Below, in pieces: positions 16,635 to 25,041 of a stretch of 64,000 nucleotides of DNA; within the stretch, counting starts at the first letter, position 1; each line of letters starts with the position of its first letter. The stretch comes from Vallitalea maricola (GTDB taxonomy: Bacteria; Bacillota; Clostridia; Lachnospirales; Vallitaleaceae): positions 57,415 through 121,414 of the forward strand of contig NZ_BTPU01000002.1 of NCBI RefSeq assembly GCF_036985595.1, in the 5' to 3' direction. The translations under genes were made by a program, and so were the position numbers. The notes below the pieces were generated by a model. The model did no database searches. It was given only the letters and a program-made list of their open reading frames with translations, and was not told the DNA's origin.

Positions 16635-18203
16635 TTGAGTAACAATAATAAAACTACGGATACATTGAATCATTGGTATACTCTGGATTTAAAGGTCATA
16701 TTAGAAGGAATCATCATTGGATTCATAACAGGACTTATAATCGTTTCATACAGAGTATGTTTAAGCCATGCAGATGAGATTAGAGATAAAGCCTATGAAT
16801 TTATGTCTGGGAAAACTGCAATGATTATACTATGGTTTGTACTATTGATAATAGTGGGAATCATCCTTGGAGCGTTAGTCAAAAAATATCCAATGATAAA
16901 AGGTAGTGGTATCCCACAGATAAAAGGTTTCTTGGTTAGACAGCTTGGCATCAGCTGGTTGAAAGAACTAGTACTAAAATTCTTTGGTGGAATATTATCT
17001 ATTGGGTTCGGACTTTCATTAGGAAGAGAAGGCCCTTCAGTACAAATGGGAGCTACAGCTGGACTTGGATTTAGCCGTATTTTCAAGAGATTTCATCTTG
17101 AAGAAAAATATCTAGTTACTGCCGGTGCAAGTGCAGGACTTGCAGCAGCTTTCAATGCACCACTTGCAGGAGTTATATTTGCACTAGAAGAATTACACCG
17201 TAATTTTTCCCCTATTATACTTATGTGTGCAATGGGAGCATCTATAACAGCAGATTTTGTTTCAAGTAATTTCTTTGGACTTAAGCCTATATTTGACTTT
17301 ACTAACTTAGAAATTCTACCACTTAAATATTACCTCATGATTGTTGGCTTAGGAATTATAGCAGCTGTACTTGGAAAACTATTTAATAATCTACTATTAT
17401 TAGCTTCTAAACACATAGATGGTTCAAAAAAAATAAAATCAATATATAAACCAGTAATACCTCTTTTAATATCTGGAATTCTAGGATTTACAATTCCAAG
17501 TATATTAGGTGGGGGTCATGAGTTGATTGTCAGATTAACTAATGAAAACATGTTGATTAAGATATTAATAGTTTTATTTATCTTAAAGCTATTATTTACA
17601 GTTATATCCTACGGGTCTGGTGTGCCAGGTGGTATATTCCTACCTGTTCTTGTACTAGGAGCATTAATCGGAAAAGCTTATGGACAAGTATGTGTTTCAG
17701 TATTTAATATAGATGAAGTGTATATACTCAACTTTATAACTTTGGCAATGGCGGCTTATTTTACAGCTATTGTAAAAGCTCCAATAACAGGAAGTATACT
17801 AGTCACTGAGATGACAGGTTCCTTTAATCACCTGTTACCACTTATAACAATCTGCTTAGTAGCACAAGTTGTAACTGGAGTAATAAATTCAGGAGCAATA
17901 TACGACCTATTGCTAGAAAAATTATTGAAGAACAAAAAAGGTAACTACATGAAAGAAGCAGGCGAGAAAAAAGTTATACTCGAAGTACCTGTAATGTTTG
18001 GTTCAGAAATTGAACATAGAAAGATTAAAAATATAACATGGCCTTCTAATTGCCTAGTAGTTGGAATTAGAAGAGGAGAAAAAGAATTGATCCCCAATGG
18101 AGAATATAAAATCTACGCCGGTGACTTTTTAATCATACTAACGGATTCCAATGACGCAGACACAATGAAATTGGAACTACTTGATATGGCTACAGTTGAA
18201 TAA
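16635..18203 (+). CDS. clcA: CLC-type chloride/proton exchanger with TrkA-C domain
   Basis: About 523 residues. Signature sequences of the CLC family are present: G-S-G-I-P-Q, G-R-E-G-P with the gating Glu (E132), G-S-G-V-P-G-G-I-F-L-P, and the chloride-site Tyr in G-A-I-Y-D. The internal proton Glu is also present (E185/E186 in A-L-E-E-L), so a 2Cl-/H+ exchanger is more likely than a channel. The last 80 residues form a TrkA-C-like (RCK-C) ligand-binding domain. I prefer the TTG start at 16635: AAGGAG at 16621-16626 lies 8 bases before it, whereas the GTG at 16626 overlaps that site. Last gene before the terminator at 18257-18305. Confidence 0.9.
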   Translation: MSNNNKTTDTLNHWYTLDLKVILEGIIIGFITGLIIVSYRVCLSHADEIRDKAYEFMSGKTAMIILWFVLLIIVGIILGALVKKYPMIKGSGIPQIKGFLVRQLGISWLKELVLKFFGGILSIGFGLSLGREGPSVQMGATAGLGFSRIFKRFHLEEKYLVTAGASAGLAAAFNAPLAGVIFALEELHRNFSPIILMCAMGASITADFVSSNFFGLKPIFDFTNLEILPLKYYLMIVGLGIIAAVLGKLFNNLLLLASKHIDGSKKIKSIYKPVIPLLISGILGFTIPSILGGGHELIVRLTNENMLIKILIVLFILKLLFTVISYGSGVPGGIFLPVLVLGALIGKAYGQVCVSVFNIDEVYILNFITLAMAAYFTAIVKAPITGSILVTEMTGSFNHLLPLITICLVAQVVTGVINSGAIYDLLLEKLLKNKKGNYMKEAGEKKVILEVPVMFGSEIEHRKIKNITWPSNCLVVGIRRGEKELIPNGEYKIYAGDFLIILTDSNDADTMKLELLDMATVE

Positions 18204-18256
18204 ATATTTATATTTACTTAACTGTTTTACATATAAACCCTAATATAATTTTAATG

Positions 18257-18305
18257 AAAAACACCTCACAAAAGATTATTTATCTATTTAGTGAGGTGTT
18301 TTTTG
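18257..18305 (+). terminator. Terminator of the ion-transport operon
   Basis: A 13-base arm AAAAACACCTCAC (18257-18269) is perfectly complementary to GTGAGGTGTTTTT (18291-18303), with a T tract. Confidence 0.92.
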
Positions 18306-18364
18306 TATCTATAATATCTAAACGACTGTTAAACAACACTCTTAATTATTTTTCATTTATACCC

Positions 18365-18395
18365 TTGACCCCTACGTAACGTAATAGTATATAAT
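18365..18395 (+). promoter_or_regulatory. MerR-type promoter with 19-bp spacer
   Basis: TTGACC (18365-18370) and TATAAT (18390-18395) are separated by 19 bases, the over-long spacing typical of promoters that MerR-family activators untwist. The spacer holds the palindrome TACGT-A-ACGTA (18373-18383). It lies 42 bases before the MerR-like gene, so autoregulation is likely. Confidence 0.75.
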
Positions 18396-18436
18396 TAATT
18401 TCAGTAATATTACTAATACAAATGAAGGTGATTATA

Positions 18437-19162
18437 ATGACCGTAAAAGAAGTAAGCAAAATTGCTGGTATAAGTGTAAGAACTCTTCACTATTATGATG
18501 AAATAGGTTTACTTAAACCAAAAATAATAACAGAATCAGGTTATAGAATATACAGTGACGCTGAACTAGAAACATTATTTCAGATACTATTCTTTAAAGA
18601 ACTTGATTTCAAACTAGTTAAAATAAAAGAAATAATGAGTAACCCTAGTTTTAATAAAGCAGAAGCACTAAAACAGCATAAAAAACTGTTACTGGAAAAG
18701 AAAAAAAGATTAAATAATATGATAAGTTCTATAGACAGAACTTTAAAGAGAGGATTTGACAAAAAAATGATGAATCTATTTAGTATGGAAAATTATGAAA
18801 AATATAAAGAAGAAGCTATTGAAAAATATGGAGATACAGCTGTTGATAGCTACAAAAAAACAAGCAAATATAGTAAAAAGAAATGGGAAGAAATAATGAA
18901 CGAAGCTAATACAATCTATAGTAACCTAGCTGAAAATATGGATAAAGATGTAAGCGATCCTTATATACAACAATTAATTGGTCAGTGGAAAAACCACATT
19001 ACAACATATTATTATGACTGTAATATGGAGATTTTTAGAGGGCTTGGACAATTGTATGTAAATGATGAGCGCTTTACTAAAAATATTGATAAAACAAAGC
19101 AGGGTTTAGCTAAGTATATGAAAGAGGCAATGGACTATTATTGTGACAATTACCAAGGATAA
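18437..19162 (+). CDS. MerR family regulator with TipAS-like domain
   Basis: About 241 residues. The N-terminal winged helix (V-S-K-I-A-G-I-S-V-R-T-L-H-Y-Y-D-E-I-G-L) is typical MerR. A dimerising coiled coil follows, then a C-terminal helical domain with E-E-A-I-E-K-Y-G and the K-W-E-E-I segment seen in TipA-type drug-binding (TipAS) regulators. These activate efflux genes when a drug is bound. The ATG at 18437 is favoured over the one at 18422 because AAGGTGA lies at the right distance before it. No efflux gene follows directly; the next gene is a DUF2935 protein. Confidence 0.85.
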   Translation: MTVKEVSKIAGISVRTLHYYDEIGLLKPKIITESGYRIYSDAELETLFQILFFKELDFKLVKIKEIMSNPSFNKAEALKQHKKLLLEKKKRLNNMISSIDRTLKRGFDKKMMNLFSMENYEKYKEEAIEKYGDTAVDSYKKTSKYSKKKWEEIMNEANTIYSNLAENMDKDVSDPYIQQLIGQWKNHITTYYYDCNMEIFRGLGQLYVNDERFTKNIDKTKQGLAKYMKEAMDYYCDNYQG

Positions 19163-19232
19163 TGTAACAAAAAGCATTTATCTCTCTTATAATGATATTA
19201 AGTTATATTAATATTATGTGGGAGAGATGCTT

Positions 19233-20111
19233 ATGGATATGTTTGATTGTGGAATTTATTCTTTTGTAAATGCTATTACAATAGAAACTATCAGGTACTG
19301 GTCTAAAAACTCGTACCAGCATATTGATGTTTTATTAAATTCTGCAACTCCAAACAAAGGAATTCTATTTGATAGCTTTAATAATGACTTGAAGAGGCTC
19401 TACAAAACGTTCCAAAACATCTATAATGAACTGGATGATGTTAAGAGAGATACTAATGTTTATTTTATGGTAAAGAGATTTCTTATAGCCAATGATCATT
19501 TTATCATATTATTACAAAGGCTAAAATTTGAAGGTTTCAATGGTTTCCCAATATTATATCAAGTTACATATCATATCTTATATGAACAGATGTATGTTAA
19601 GGAAATTTTTAGACCTTTGATGTGTACTGGAGATGTTGATCCAGATAATGTGATAATAAACTCTAATTTTAGACGAATGGCTCTAGGTACTAATCCATTA
19701 CAATGCATATATGGACAAATATATTTTTGGAGTATTATAGGTGCTGAACATCCATCTATTATTATGAATATCAGCCCTGATGAAATGGAGCAATTACCTA
19801 AAAAAATCATTAATGAATTTAATGATATAGCTAATAGATTCAATAAGATTAATTATAAACTCTCTTGCATATATTCTAAGTTGAATATAATGAACCTTGG
19901 TATAATATTAAAAGAATTTTGTAATGTTAACAAAGAAATTCTTGTACTGTTAGATAGATTGAAAGATAACGTGGAAAATTTACCTGCTAATATTAAGAAT
20001 AACTTGCCAAAATTATTCTTTGCTATTCTTGAACATATAATTAAAGAACATGAATATGCAAAACTGTTGACAGAAAAAATTATGGAAAGTCAATATGGTA
20101 GAATTAACTAA
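19233..20111 (+). CDS. DUF2935 family protein
   Basis: About 292 residues. Two similar helical halves contain the recurrent I-E-x-x-R-Y-W pattern near the start and L-R/A-E-H-P/H-E-Y further on (for example G-A-E-H-P around residue 174 and K-E-H-E-Y near the end). This matches DUF2935, a clostridial ferritin-like helical family of unknown function. The spaced Glu and His residues could bind metal, but that is inference. The ATG at 19233 follows GGGAGAG; the GTG at 19218 lies inside that site. It may share the MerR transcript (about 70 bases apart). Confidence 0.75.
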   Translation: MDMFDCGIYSFVNAITIETIRYWSKNSYQHIDVLLNSATPNKGILFDSFNNDLKRLYKTFQNIYNELDDVKRDTNVYFMVKRFLIANDHFIILLQRLKFEGFNGFPILYQVTYHILYEQMYVKEIFRPLMCTGDVDPDNVIINSNFRRMALGTNPLQCIYGQIYFWSIIGAEHPSIIMNISPDEMEQLPKKIINEFNDIANRFNKINYKLSCIYSKLNIMNLGIILKEFCNVNKEILVLLDRLKDNVENLPANIKNNLPKLFFAILEHIIKEHEYAKLLTEKIMESQYGRIN

Positions 20112-20133
20112 AAGATAATATAGAAGACTCATT

Positions 20134-20207
20134 AAAAATAGACTTTACTTAATCAGATAACTTAAACAAAGTTTAGGGGCTGTTTAATGAATAGAGTCTA
20201 TTTTTTT
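20134..20207 (+). terminator. Terminator after the DUF2935 gene
   Basis: AAAAATAGACT (20134-20144) pairs perfectly with AGTCTATTTTT (20195-20205) and a T tract follows. A small inner stem TAAAC/GTTTA and the GGGGCTGTTTAA motif lie in the loop. Confidence 0.75.
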
Positions 20208-20335
20208 GTGCCATTTATTTCTATAAGAACCATAACAATTCTTTTAAATTAATACTAAATGGAGTATACTAAATATGAGTATTCACATATTACATATTTT
20301 TTAATTAACAACAGAAAGCAATCAGGAGGAAGAAA

Positions 20336-21289
20336 ATGATAAAAATAATAGCAGATTCAACTTGTGACCTATCACCAAATATTATTAAGAAATATGATAT
20401 AGGAATAGCTCCACTTACTATAAATATAAATGGCAAAGTTTATAGAGATAAAATAGATATATCAGCAGATAAATTCTATACAATTATTGAAGAATTAGAA
20501 AATGAACCAACTACTTCAATGCCTAATCCATCTGAATTCTTAAGAATCATCAATGAGGCAGTTGAAGAAGGACACAATGAGATATTATGTATATGTATGT
20601 CTAGTTCAACTAGTGGTTCATATCAATCTGCAGAACTTGCAAAAGCATATTTCTATGAAGAAAATGAGAAATCAGAAGTCAGGATAGAGGTAATTGACTC
20701 TAAGTGTATGAGCCATGGTAGCGGCTGGTTAATCATGAAAGCTGCTATTTATAGAGATAGAGGAGCTAGCTTTGACAGATTGGTCAACTGGATAGAGGTT
20801 CATAAAAAACAGGTAAAACATTTTTTGACAGTGGACGATCTGGATCATCTTATCAAAAGTGGAAGACTTACCAATGCTAGTGCTTTTGTAGGTAAAATAC
20901 TTAGAATTAAACCAATAATGACCATGAAAAAGGGAAAAGGAGCCATAGTAGCAAAAGAACGTGGAAGAAAAAAAGTCCTATCTTTCTTGGTTAAGGAATT
21001 CAATAAAAGAATTGACATGAGATATAGTAATTTTATTATAATAGGCTATACATCTGATATAAAATATGCAGAAAATCTAAAAGAAAGAATCAAGCGAGAT
21101 TCTGAATTTACTGGGGAGATTTTAATAATGCAAATGGGAGTTGCCGTAGGTACTCATGTTGGGCTTGGAGCAGTTTCTATGTTCTATATGGAGAAAAGGA
21201 AAGGTCAAGTTTTTGATAATCTATTAGTTAATCGCATGCATGAATTTGTTGATAAGACTAATGATTTTATTGAAAAGATAAAGAAATAA
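20336..21289 (+). CDS. DegV family fatty-acid-binding protein
   Basis: A 317-residue protein opening with I-I-A-D-S-T-C-D-L, the DegV hallmark, followed by P-L-T-I-N-I-N-G and T-S-M-P-N-P-S, then S-S-S-T-S-G-S-Y-Q-S in the lipid-binding domain. DegV/FakB proteins hold a fatty acid and present it to a FakA kinase for phosphorylation and phospholipid synthesis. No fakA is nearby. AGGAGG lies 7 bases upstream of the ATG. An amidohydrolase gene follows after 22 bases and is probably co-transcribed. Confidence 0.92.
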   Translation: MIKIIADSTCDLSPNIIKKYDIGIAPLTININGKVYRDKIDISADKFYTIIEELENEPTTSMPNPSEFLRIINEAVEEGHNEILCICMSSSTSGSYQSAELAKAYFYEENEKSEVRIEVIDSKCMSHGSGWLIMKAAIYRDRGASFDRLVNWIEVHKKQVKHFLTVDDLDHLIKSGRLTNASAFVGKILRIKPIMTMKKGKGAIVAKERGRKKVLSFLVKEFNKRIDMRYSNFIIIGYTSDIKYAENLKERIKRDSEFTGEILIMQMGVAVGTHVGLGAVSMFYMEKRKGQVFDNLLVNRMHEFVDKTNDFIEKIKK

Positions 21290-21311
21290 TGTAAACACTA
21301 GGGGGAGAAAG

Positions 21312-22952
21312 ATGGATATTATTTTGTATAATGGCAAGGTAATAACAATGGATGAGGATAAACCTTATGCCAGTGGGGTATTTATAAAAGGAAATAAAAT
21401 ATATAAAGTTGGAAATGATGAAGAAGTATTAAAATACAAAAAAGAAAATACTAAGTTAATAGATTTGCAGGGAAGAACACTTTTACCAGGTTTTAATGAT
21501 AGTCATATGCATTTAATAAATTTTGCTTATACAGGTAGTATGATTAGATTGGCAGGGCTTACTTCGGTTGATGAAATCATAGAAAAATCTAAGAAATCCA
21601 TTAAGCAAGATACTGTAAATGTTGGTTGGATCAAAGGAAGAGGCTGGAATCAAAATAACTTTGATGAACCAAGAATGTTAAATAGATATGATCTTGATAA
21701 AATAAGTGTGGATAGACCAATTTGTTTTATAAGAGCCTGTGGACATGTTCTGGTAATTAATTCATATGCCCTCAAAATGTTAAATATAACTGGAGATACT
21801 TTTCAAGTAGCTGGAGGTCATTTTGATTTAGACGAAAATAATGAACCAACAGGTGTTTTCAGAGAAAATGCTATGAACATAGTATATGATAATATGCCTT
21901 CACCAACTATAGCTGAAATAAAAGATATGATTACAAGTGCTTGTAAATTAGCATTAAGTGAAGGAATAACGTCAATTCAGACCGATGATCTTGATAATTT
22001 TTCTGATAATGATTATGACAAGATTATAAAAGCATATGAAGAACTGAGAGATGATGGAGAACTTCCTGTAAGGATATATGAACAATGTTTATTGGGCGAT
22101 ATTGAAACTTTTCAAGGATTCTTGAACAAAGGATATAGAACAGGTCAAGGAGACAATTTTTTCAAGATAGGTCCATTGAAGATACTTGCCGATGGTTCTC
22201 TAGGAGCTAGAACAGCTTATTTATCAGAACCATATGAAGATGATAGCAGTACCTGTGGTATTGGAAAATTAACACAGGACCAATTGGATCAACTGGTTTT
22301 ATGTGCTCATAAAAATAACATGCAGATAGCGATTCATTGCATTGGAGATAAGATAATGGACATGGCTTTTTCAAGCATAAAAAAAGCTATTAATAAATAT
22401 CCGAGAAAAGACCATCGTCATGGTATTGTACATAGTCAGATTACGACAAAACAATTACTCAATGAATTTAAAGAAATTGATGCTATTGGATATATCCAGC
22501 CTATTTTTCTGGATGGGGATATTTCTATTGTGGAAAAGAGGATAGGCAAAGAAAGAGCCAAATACAGCTACAATTTCAAAACCTTGATTGATATGGGGGT
22601 ACATACTCCATATGGGTCCGATTGTCCTGTTGAACCTTTTAATGTATTACATGGAATATATTGTGCTGTAACAAGAAAAACATTAGAGGGTCTTCCAGTG
22701 GAGGGATGGTTGCCAGAGCAAAAGGTAACTACTCTACAAGCAATCAGTTCTTTTACTAAAGAAGGAGCATATGCTTCTTTTGAAGAAGATATAAAAGGGA
22801 CTATAAAAGAAGGTATGTTAGCTGATTTAGTAGTTCTTGATAATGATATATTTGAGATGGAGTGCCATAAGATAAAAGATATGAAGGTGGATTATACAAT
22901 AGTTGATGGCGTTGTTGTATATGATAGAATGAAACAGCAAATGGTATTATAA
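21312..22952 (+). CDS. Amidohydrolase family 3 (YtcJ-like)
   Basis: A 546-residue metal-dependent hydrolase of the urease/dihydroorotase superfamily. It has the N-terminal L-P-G-F-N-D-S-H-M-H-L metal motif, A-D-G-S-L-G-A-R-T after the middle, A-I-H-C-I-G-D and later H-G-I-V-H-S-Q, G-S-D-C-P-V-E with the last metal Asp, and a C-terminal strand domain A-D-L-V-V-L-D. YtcJ-like enzymes hydrolyse N-acyl or formamide-type substrates, but actual substrates are mostly unknown. AGGGGGAGA ribosome site; same operon as degV. Confidence 0.9.
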   Translation: MDIILYNGKVITMDEDKPYASGVFIKGNKIYKVGNDEEVLKYKKENTKLIDLQGRTLLPGFNDSHMHLINFAYTGSMIRLAGLTSVDEIIEKSKKSIKQDTVNVGWIKGRGWNQNNFDEPRMLNRYDLDKISVDRPICFIRACGHVLVINSYALKMLNITGDTFQVAGGHFDLDENNEPTGVFRENAMNIVYDNMPSPTIAEIKDMITSACKLALSEGITSIQTDDLDNFSDNDYDKIIKAYEELRDDGELPVRIYEQCLLGDIETFQGFLNKGYRTGQGDNFFKIGPLKILADGSLGARTAYLSEPYEDDSSTCGIGKLTQDQLDQLVLCAHKNNMQIAIHCIGDKIMDMAFSSIKKAINKYPRKDHRHGIVHSQITTKQLLNEFKEIDAIGYIQPIFLDGDISIVEKRIGKERAKYSYNFKTLIDMGVHTPYGSDCPVEPFNVLHGIYCAVTRKTLEGLPVEGWLPEQKVTTLQAISSFTKEGAYASFEEDIKGTIKEGMLADLVVLDNDIFEMECHKIKDMKVDYTIVDGVVVYDRMKQQMVL

Positions 22953-23022
22953 AATCATGGAAATATATTGAACTTAATGAAATGGATGTATAGATGTTCA
23001 AGTTCATATATATATATGTAAT

Positions 23023-23076
23023 AGGCTGCCCAAATATATTTTTATGCATAATTTGCTAAATATATTTAGACAGCCT
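23023..23076. terminator. Bidirectional terminator between the amidohydrolase gene and pyrI
   Basis: The arm 23023-23041 (AGGCTGCCCAAATATATTT) pairs with 23058-23076 (AAATATATTTAGACAGCCT) over 19 bases with two wobbles. It lies between convergent genes. Confidence 0.8.
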
Positions 23077-23102
23077 GTAACGATTTTAGATTTTATATTG
23101 TT

Positions 23103-23525
23103 TTATAGAGAAGTTCTAGTATCACAATACTCACATTTATATTCTTTTTTCTCTGCATCAACTAAAGTAAATGTGATATCTTCATTTTTTTCAATAGTGG
23201 TTACGCATCTAGGATTATTGCATTTAAGAATACCGACAACTTTTTCTGGAATAGATAGTTTTATCTTATCTACTATCTTCTCGTCATCAATGATTGTGAT
23301 TGTAAGTCCCGGGTCTATTAATCCAAGAATGTCTAGATTGAGATCAATTACATTATCTATTTTTATTAAATCTTTCTTACCTAATTTGTTGGAAGGCGCA
23401 TTTTTAATAAGAGCTGTAGTACAGTCTGCCTCATCTAATTTTAGCTCTTTAAATATTTTGTATCCTAGTCCAGCTTTTATATGGTCTATAACAATCCCTT
23501 TTTTGATTCCATTAATTTTTAACAT
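23103..23525 (-). CDS. pyrI: Aspartate carbamoyltransferase regulatory chain
   Basis: A 140-residue PyrI. The N-terminal nucleotide-binding domain (G-I-V-I-D-H-I-K-A-G) is followed by a zinc domain with C102, C107, C131 and C134 in the C-x4-C...C-x2-C pattern that docks to PyrB. PyrI makes the enzyme allosteric, inhibited by CTP and activated by ATP in known cases. Its ATG lies inside the end of pyrB (overlap 23512-23525), with AGGAGGGG in the pyrB coding end as its ribosome site, so translation is coupled. Confidence 0.96.
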   Translation of the reverse strand: MLKINGIKKGIVIDHIKAGLGYKIFKELKLDEADCTTALIKNAPSNKLGKKDLIKIDNVIDLNLDILGLIDPGLTITIIDDEKIVDKIKLSIPEKVVGILKCNNPRCVTTIEKNEDITFTLVDAEKKEYKCEYCDTRTSL

Positions 23526-24441
23526 TAATATCCCCTCCTAAAAGCTTTAATATCAGTGCCATTCTAACATACATACCATACTTAGCCTGGTTAAAATAAA
23601 CTGCTCTGGGGTCATTATCTACCTCTGTGCTTATTTCATCTACTCTTGGTAATGGATGTAGAATAATCATATCTTCCTTAGCATTTGTTAATTTATCATT
23701 ATCTAATAGATAATAACCTTTTAGTCTGAGATATTCTTCTTCATTAAAAAATCTTTCTTTTTGGATACGAGTCATATATAATATATCAAGTTCAGGGATA
23801 GCTTCTTCTAGATTGGATGTTTGATAAAATTCATGGTCAGTAAGTTCATCAGTAATATAAGATGGTATTTCAAGCTCTGGTGGAGCTATAAAAACAAATT
23901 TAATATTTTCATATCTGCTAAGGGCTTTAACTAATGAATGAACCGTTCTTCCGAATTTCAAGTCACCGCATAAGCCAATGACATTATTAGAAAAACTTTT
24001 TTTGTATGAACGGATTGTAAGCAAATCAGTTAATGTCTGAGTAGGATGCTGGTGTCCTCCGTCACCTGCATTAATCACTGGAATATTAGAATATTTAGAT
24101 GCAAGTTTTGGCGCACCTTCTTTCGGGTGCCTCATTACAGCTATATCAGCATAACAGCCAACCACCCTGATAGTATCTCCAATACTTTCACCTTTGGAAA
24201 CTGATGATGATGAAGCTTCAGAAAATCCGAATACTCCACCCCCTAGTCTTAGCATTGCTGCTTCAAAACTAAATCTTGTTCTTGTAGATGGTTCGTAGAA
24301 TAGAGTTGCTAATAGTTTGCCTTTGCAAACGTCCAAGTATTTATCTGGGTCTTTAATAATATCATCTGCCAATGTAAAAATTTCTTCCAATTCCTCAACA
24401 GTAAAATCATCTGGTTGTATCAAATGTTTTCCTTTTAACAT
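23512..24441 (-). CDS. pyrB: Aspartate carbamoyltransferase catalytic chain
   Basis: A 309-residue PyrB that joins carbamoyl phosphate and aspartate in the first committed step of pyrimidine synthesis. It has the carbamoyl-phosphate loop E50-P-S-T-R-T-R56, the 80s loop Ser/Lys (S-K83-G-E-S) contributed to the neighbouring subunit, H-P-T-Q-T-L-T-D around 132-139, and H-P-L-P-R-V-D-E-I near the C-terminus. GGAGGAAA lies before the ATG. It is the first gene of a pyrBI operon behind a PyrR-type attenuator. Confidence 0.97.
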   Translation of the reverse strand: MLKGKHLIQPDDFTVEELEEIFTLADDIIKDPDKYLDVCKGKLLATLFYEPSTRTRFSFEAAMLRLGGGVFGFSEASSSSVSKGESIGDTIRVVGCYADIAVMRHPKEGAPKLASKYSNIPVINAGDGGHQHPTQTLTDLLTIRSYKKSFSNNVIGLCGDLKFGRTVHSLVKALSRYENIKFVFIAPPELEIPSYITDELTDHEFYQTSNLEEAIPELDILYMTRIQKERFFNEEEYLRLKGYYLLDNDKLTNAKEDMIILHPLPRVDEISTEVDNDPRAVYFNQAKYGMYVRMALILKLLGGDINVKN

Positions 24442-24540
24442 GGTATTTCCTCCTTTTTAGTATCACGGTACTAGATTAAAGGTTATAATTTTATAGGATA
24501 TCTTTTGGGGATTCTTCCATTATATAATTATATTTGGACA

Positions 24541-24649
24541 TAAAAAAACTTCCCTATAGGAAGGCATATGTTCTTGCTAATATGACACCAGGTAGTATGA
24601 TACACCTAATAATCATGTTATATGTTACCTTCCTAGCCTCTCTTGGACT
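24541..24649 (-). promoter_or_regulatory. PyrR-type attenuator in the pyrBI leader
   Basis: On the minus strand the leader begins with AGTCCAAGAGAGGCT (24635-24649), nearly the PyrR binding-loop consensus AGUCCAGAGAGGCU but with one extra A, followed by AGGAAGGTAAC. About 75 bases later CCTTCCTATAGGGAAG plus seven T (24541-24565) forms a terminator. In known systems PyrR with UMP stabilises the anti-antiterminator and stops transcription when pyrimidines are plentiful. No pyrR gene is in the window. Confidence 0.85.
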
Positions 24650-24674
24650 AAATTAAAGATACCTATCAATCAAT

Positions 24675-24703
24675 AGATTAACACTTAGTTTTATATAAGT
24701 CAA
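24675..24703 (-). promoter_or_regulatory. Likely promoter of pyrBI
   Basis: On the minus strand TTGACT (24698-24703) is followed after 17 bases by TAATCT (24675-24680), placing the transcript start just upstream of the PyrR loop. The -10 box is weak. Confidence 0.5.
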
Positions 24704-25041
24704 GCAAAAAATATTTCTAATTAGTATATAAAAAAAATTAAATTAATTATTTACTTTTTTTACTGTTTATGCTAATATAATGTTATATAATTTATAAATT
24801 ATAGTACGAGCTTGTTACAAACATATCTAATTAATTAAAAAACACTCAATATAATGCGAAATATCTTATTCTACGGTCTATTCCGAAAATTCCCGCGTAA
24901 AATTAACTGAATATTACCTAAAATATATCTTTATTTACATAATGAAAATAAAGTATGGATGAGAGGTGATAATTTTCAAGTAATTTAGTAAGTAACTCAC
25001 GATAAAATTTTTTGAAAAATAAAAAAATAGGAGGAATTGTA

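Noticed and set aside
23044..23541. 165-codon forward frame opposite pyrI
   Set aside because: It is the mirror of the pyrI gene, which has clear zinc Cys residues and a coupled start.
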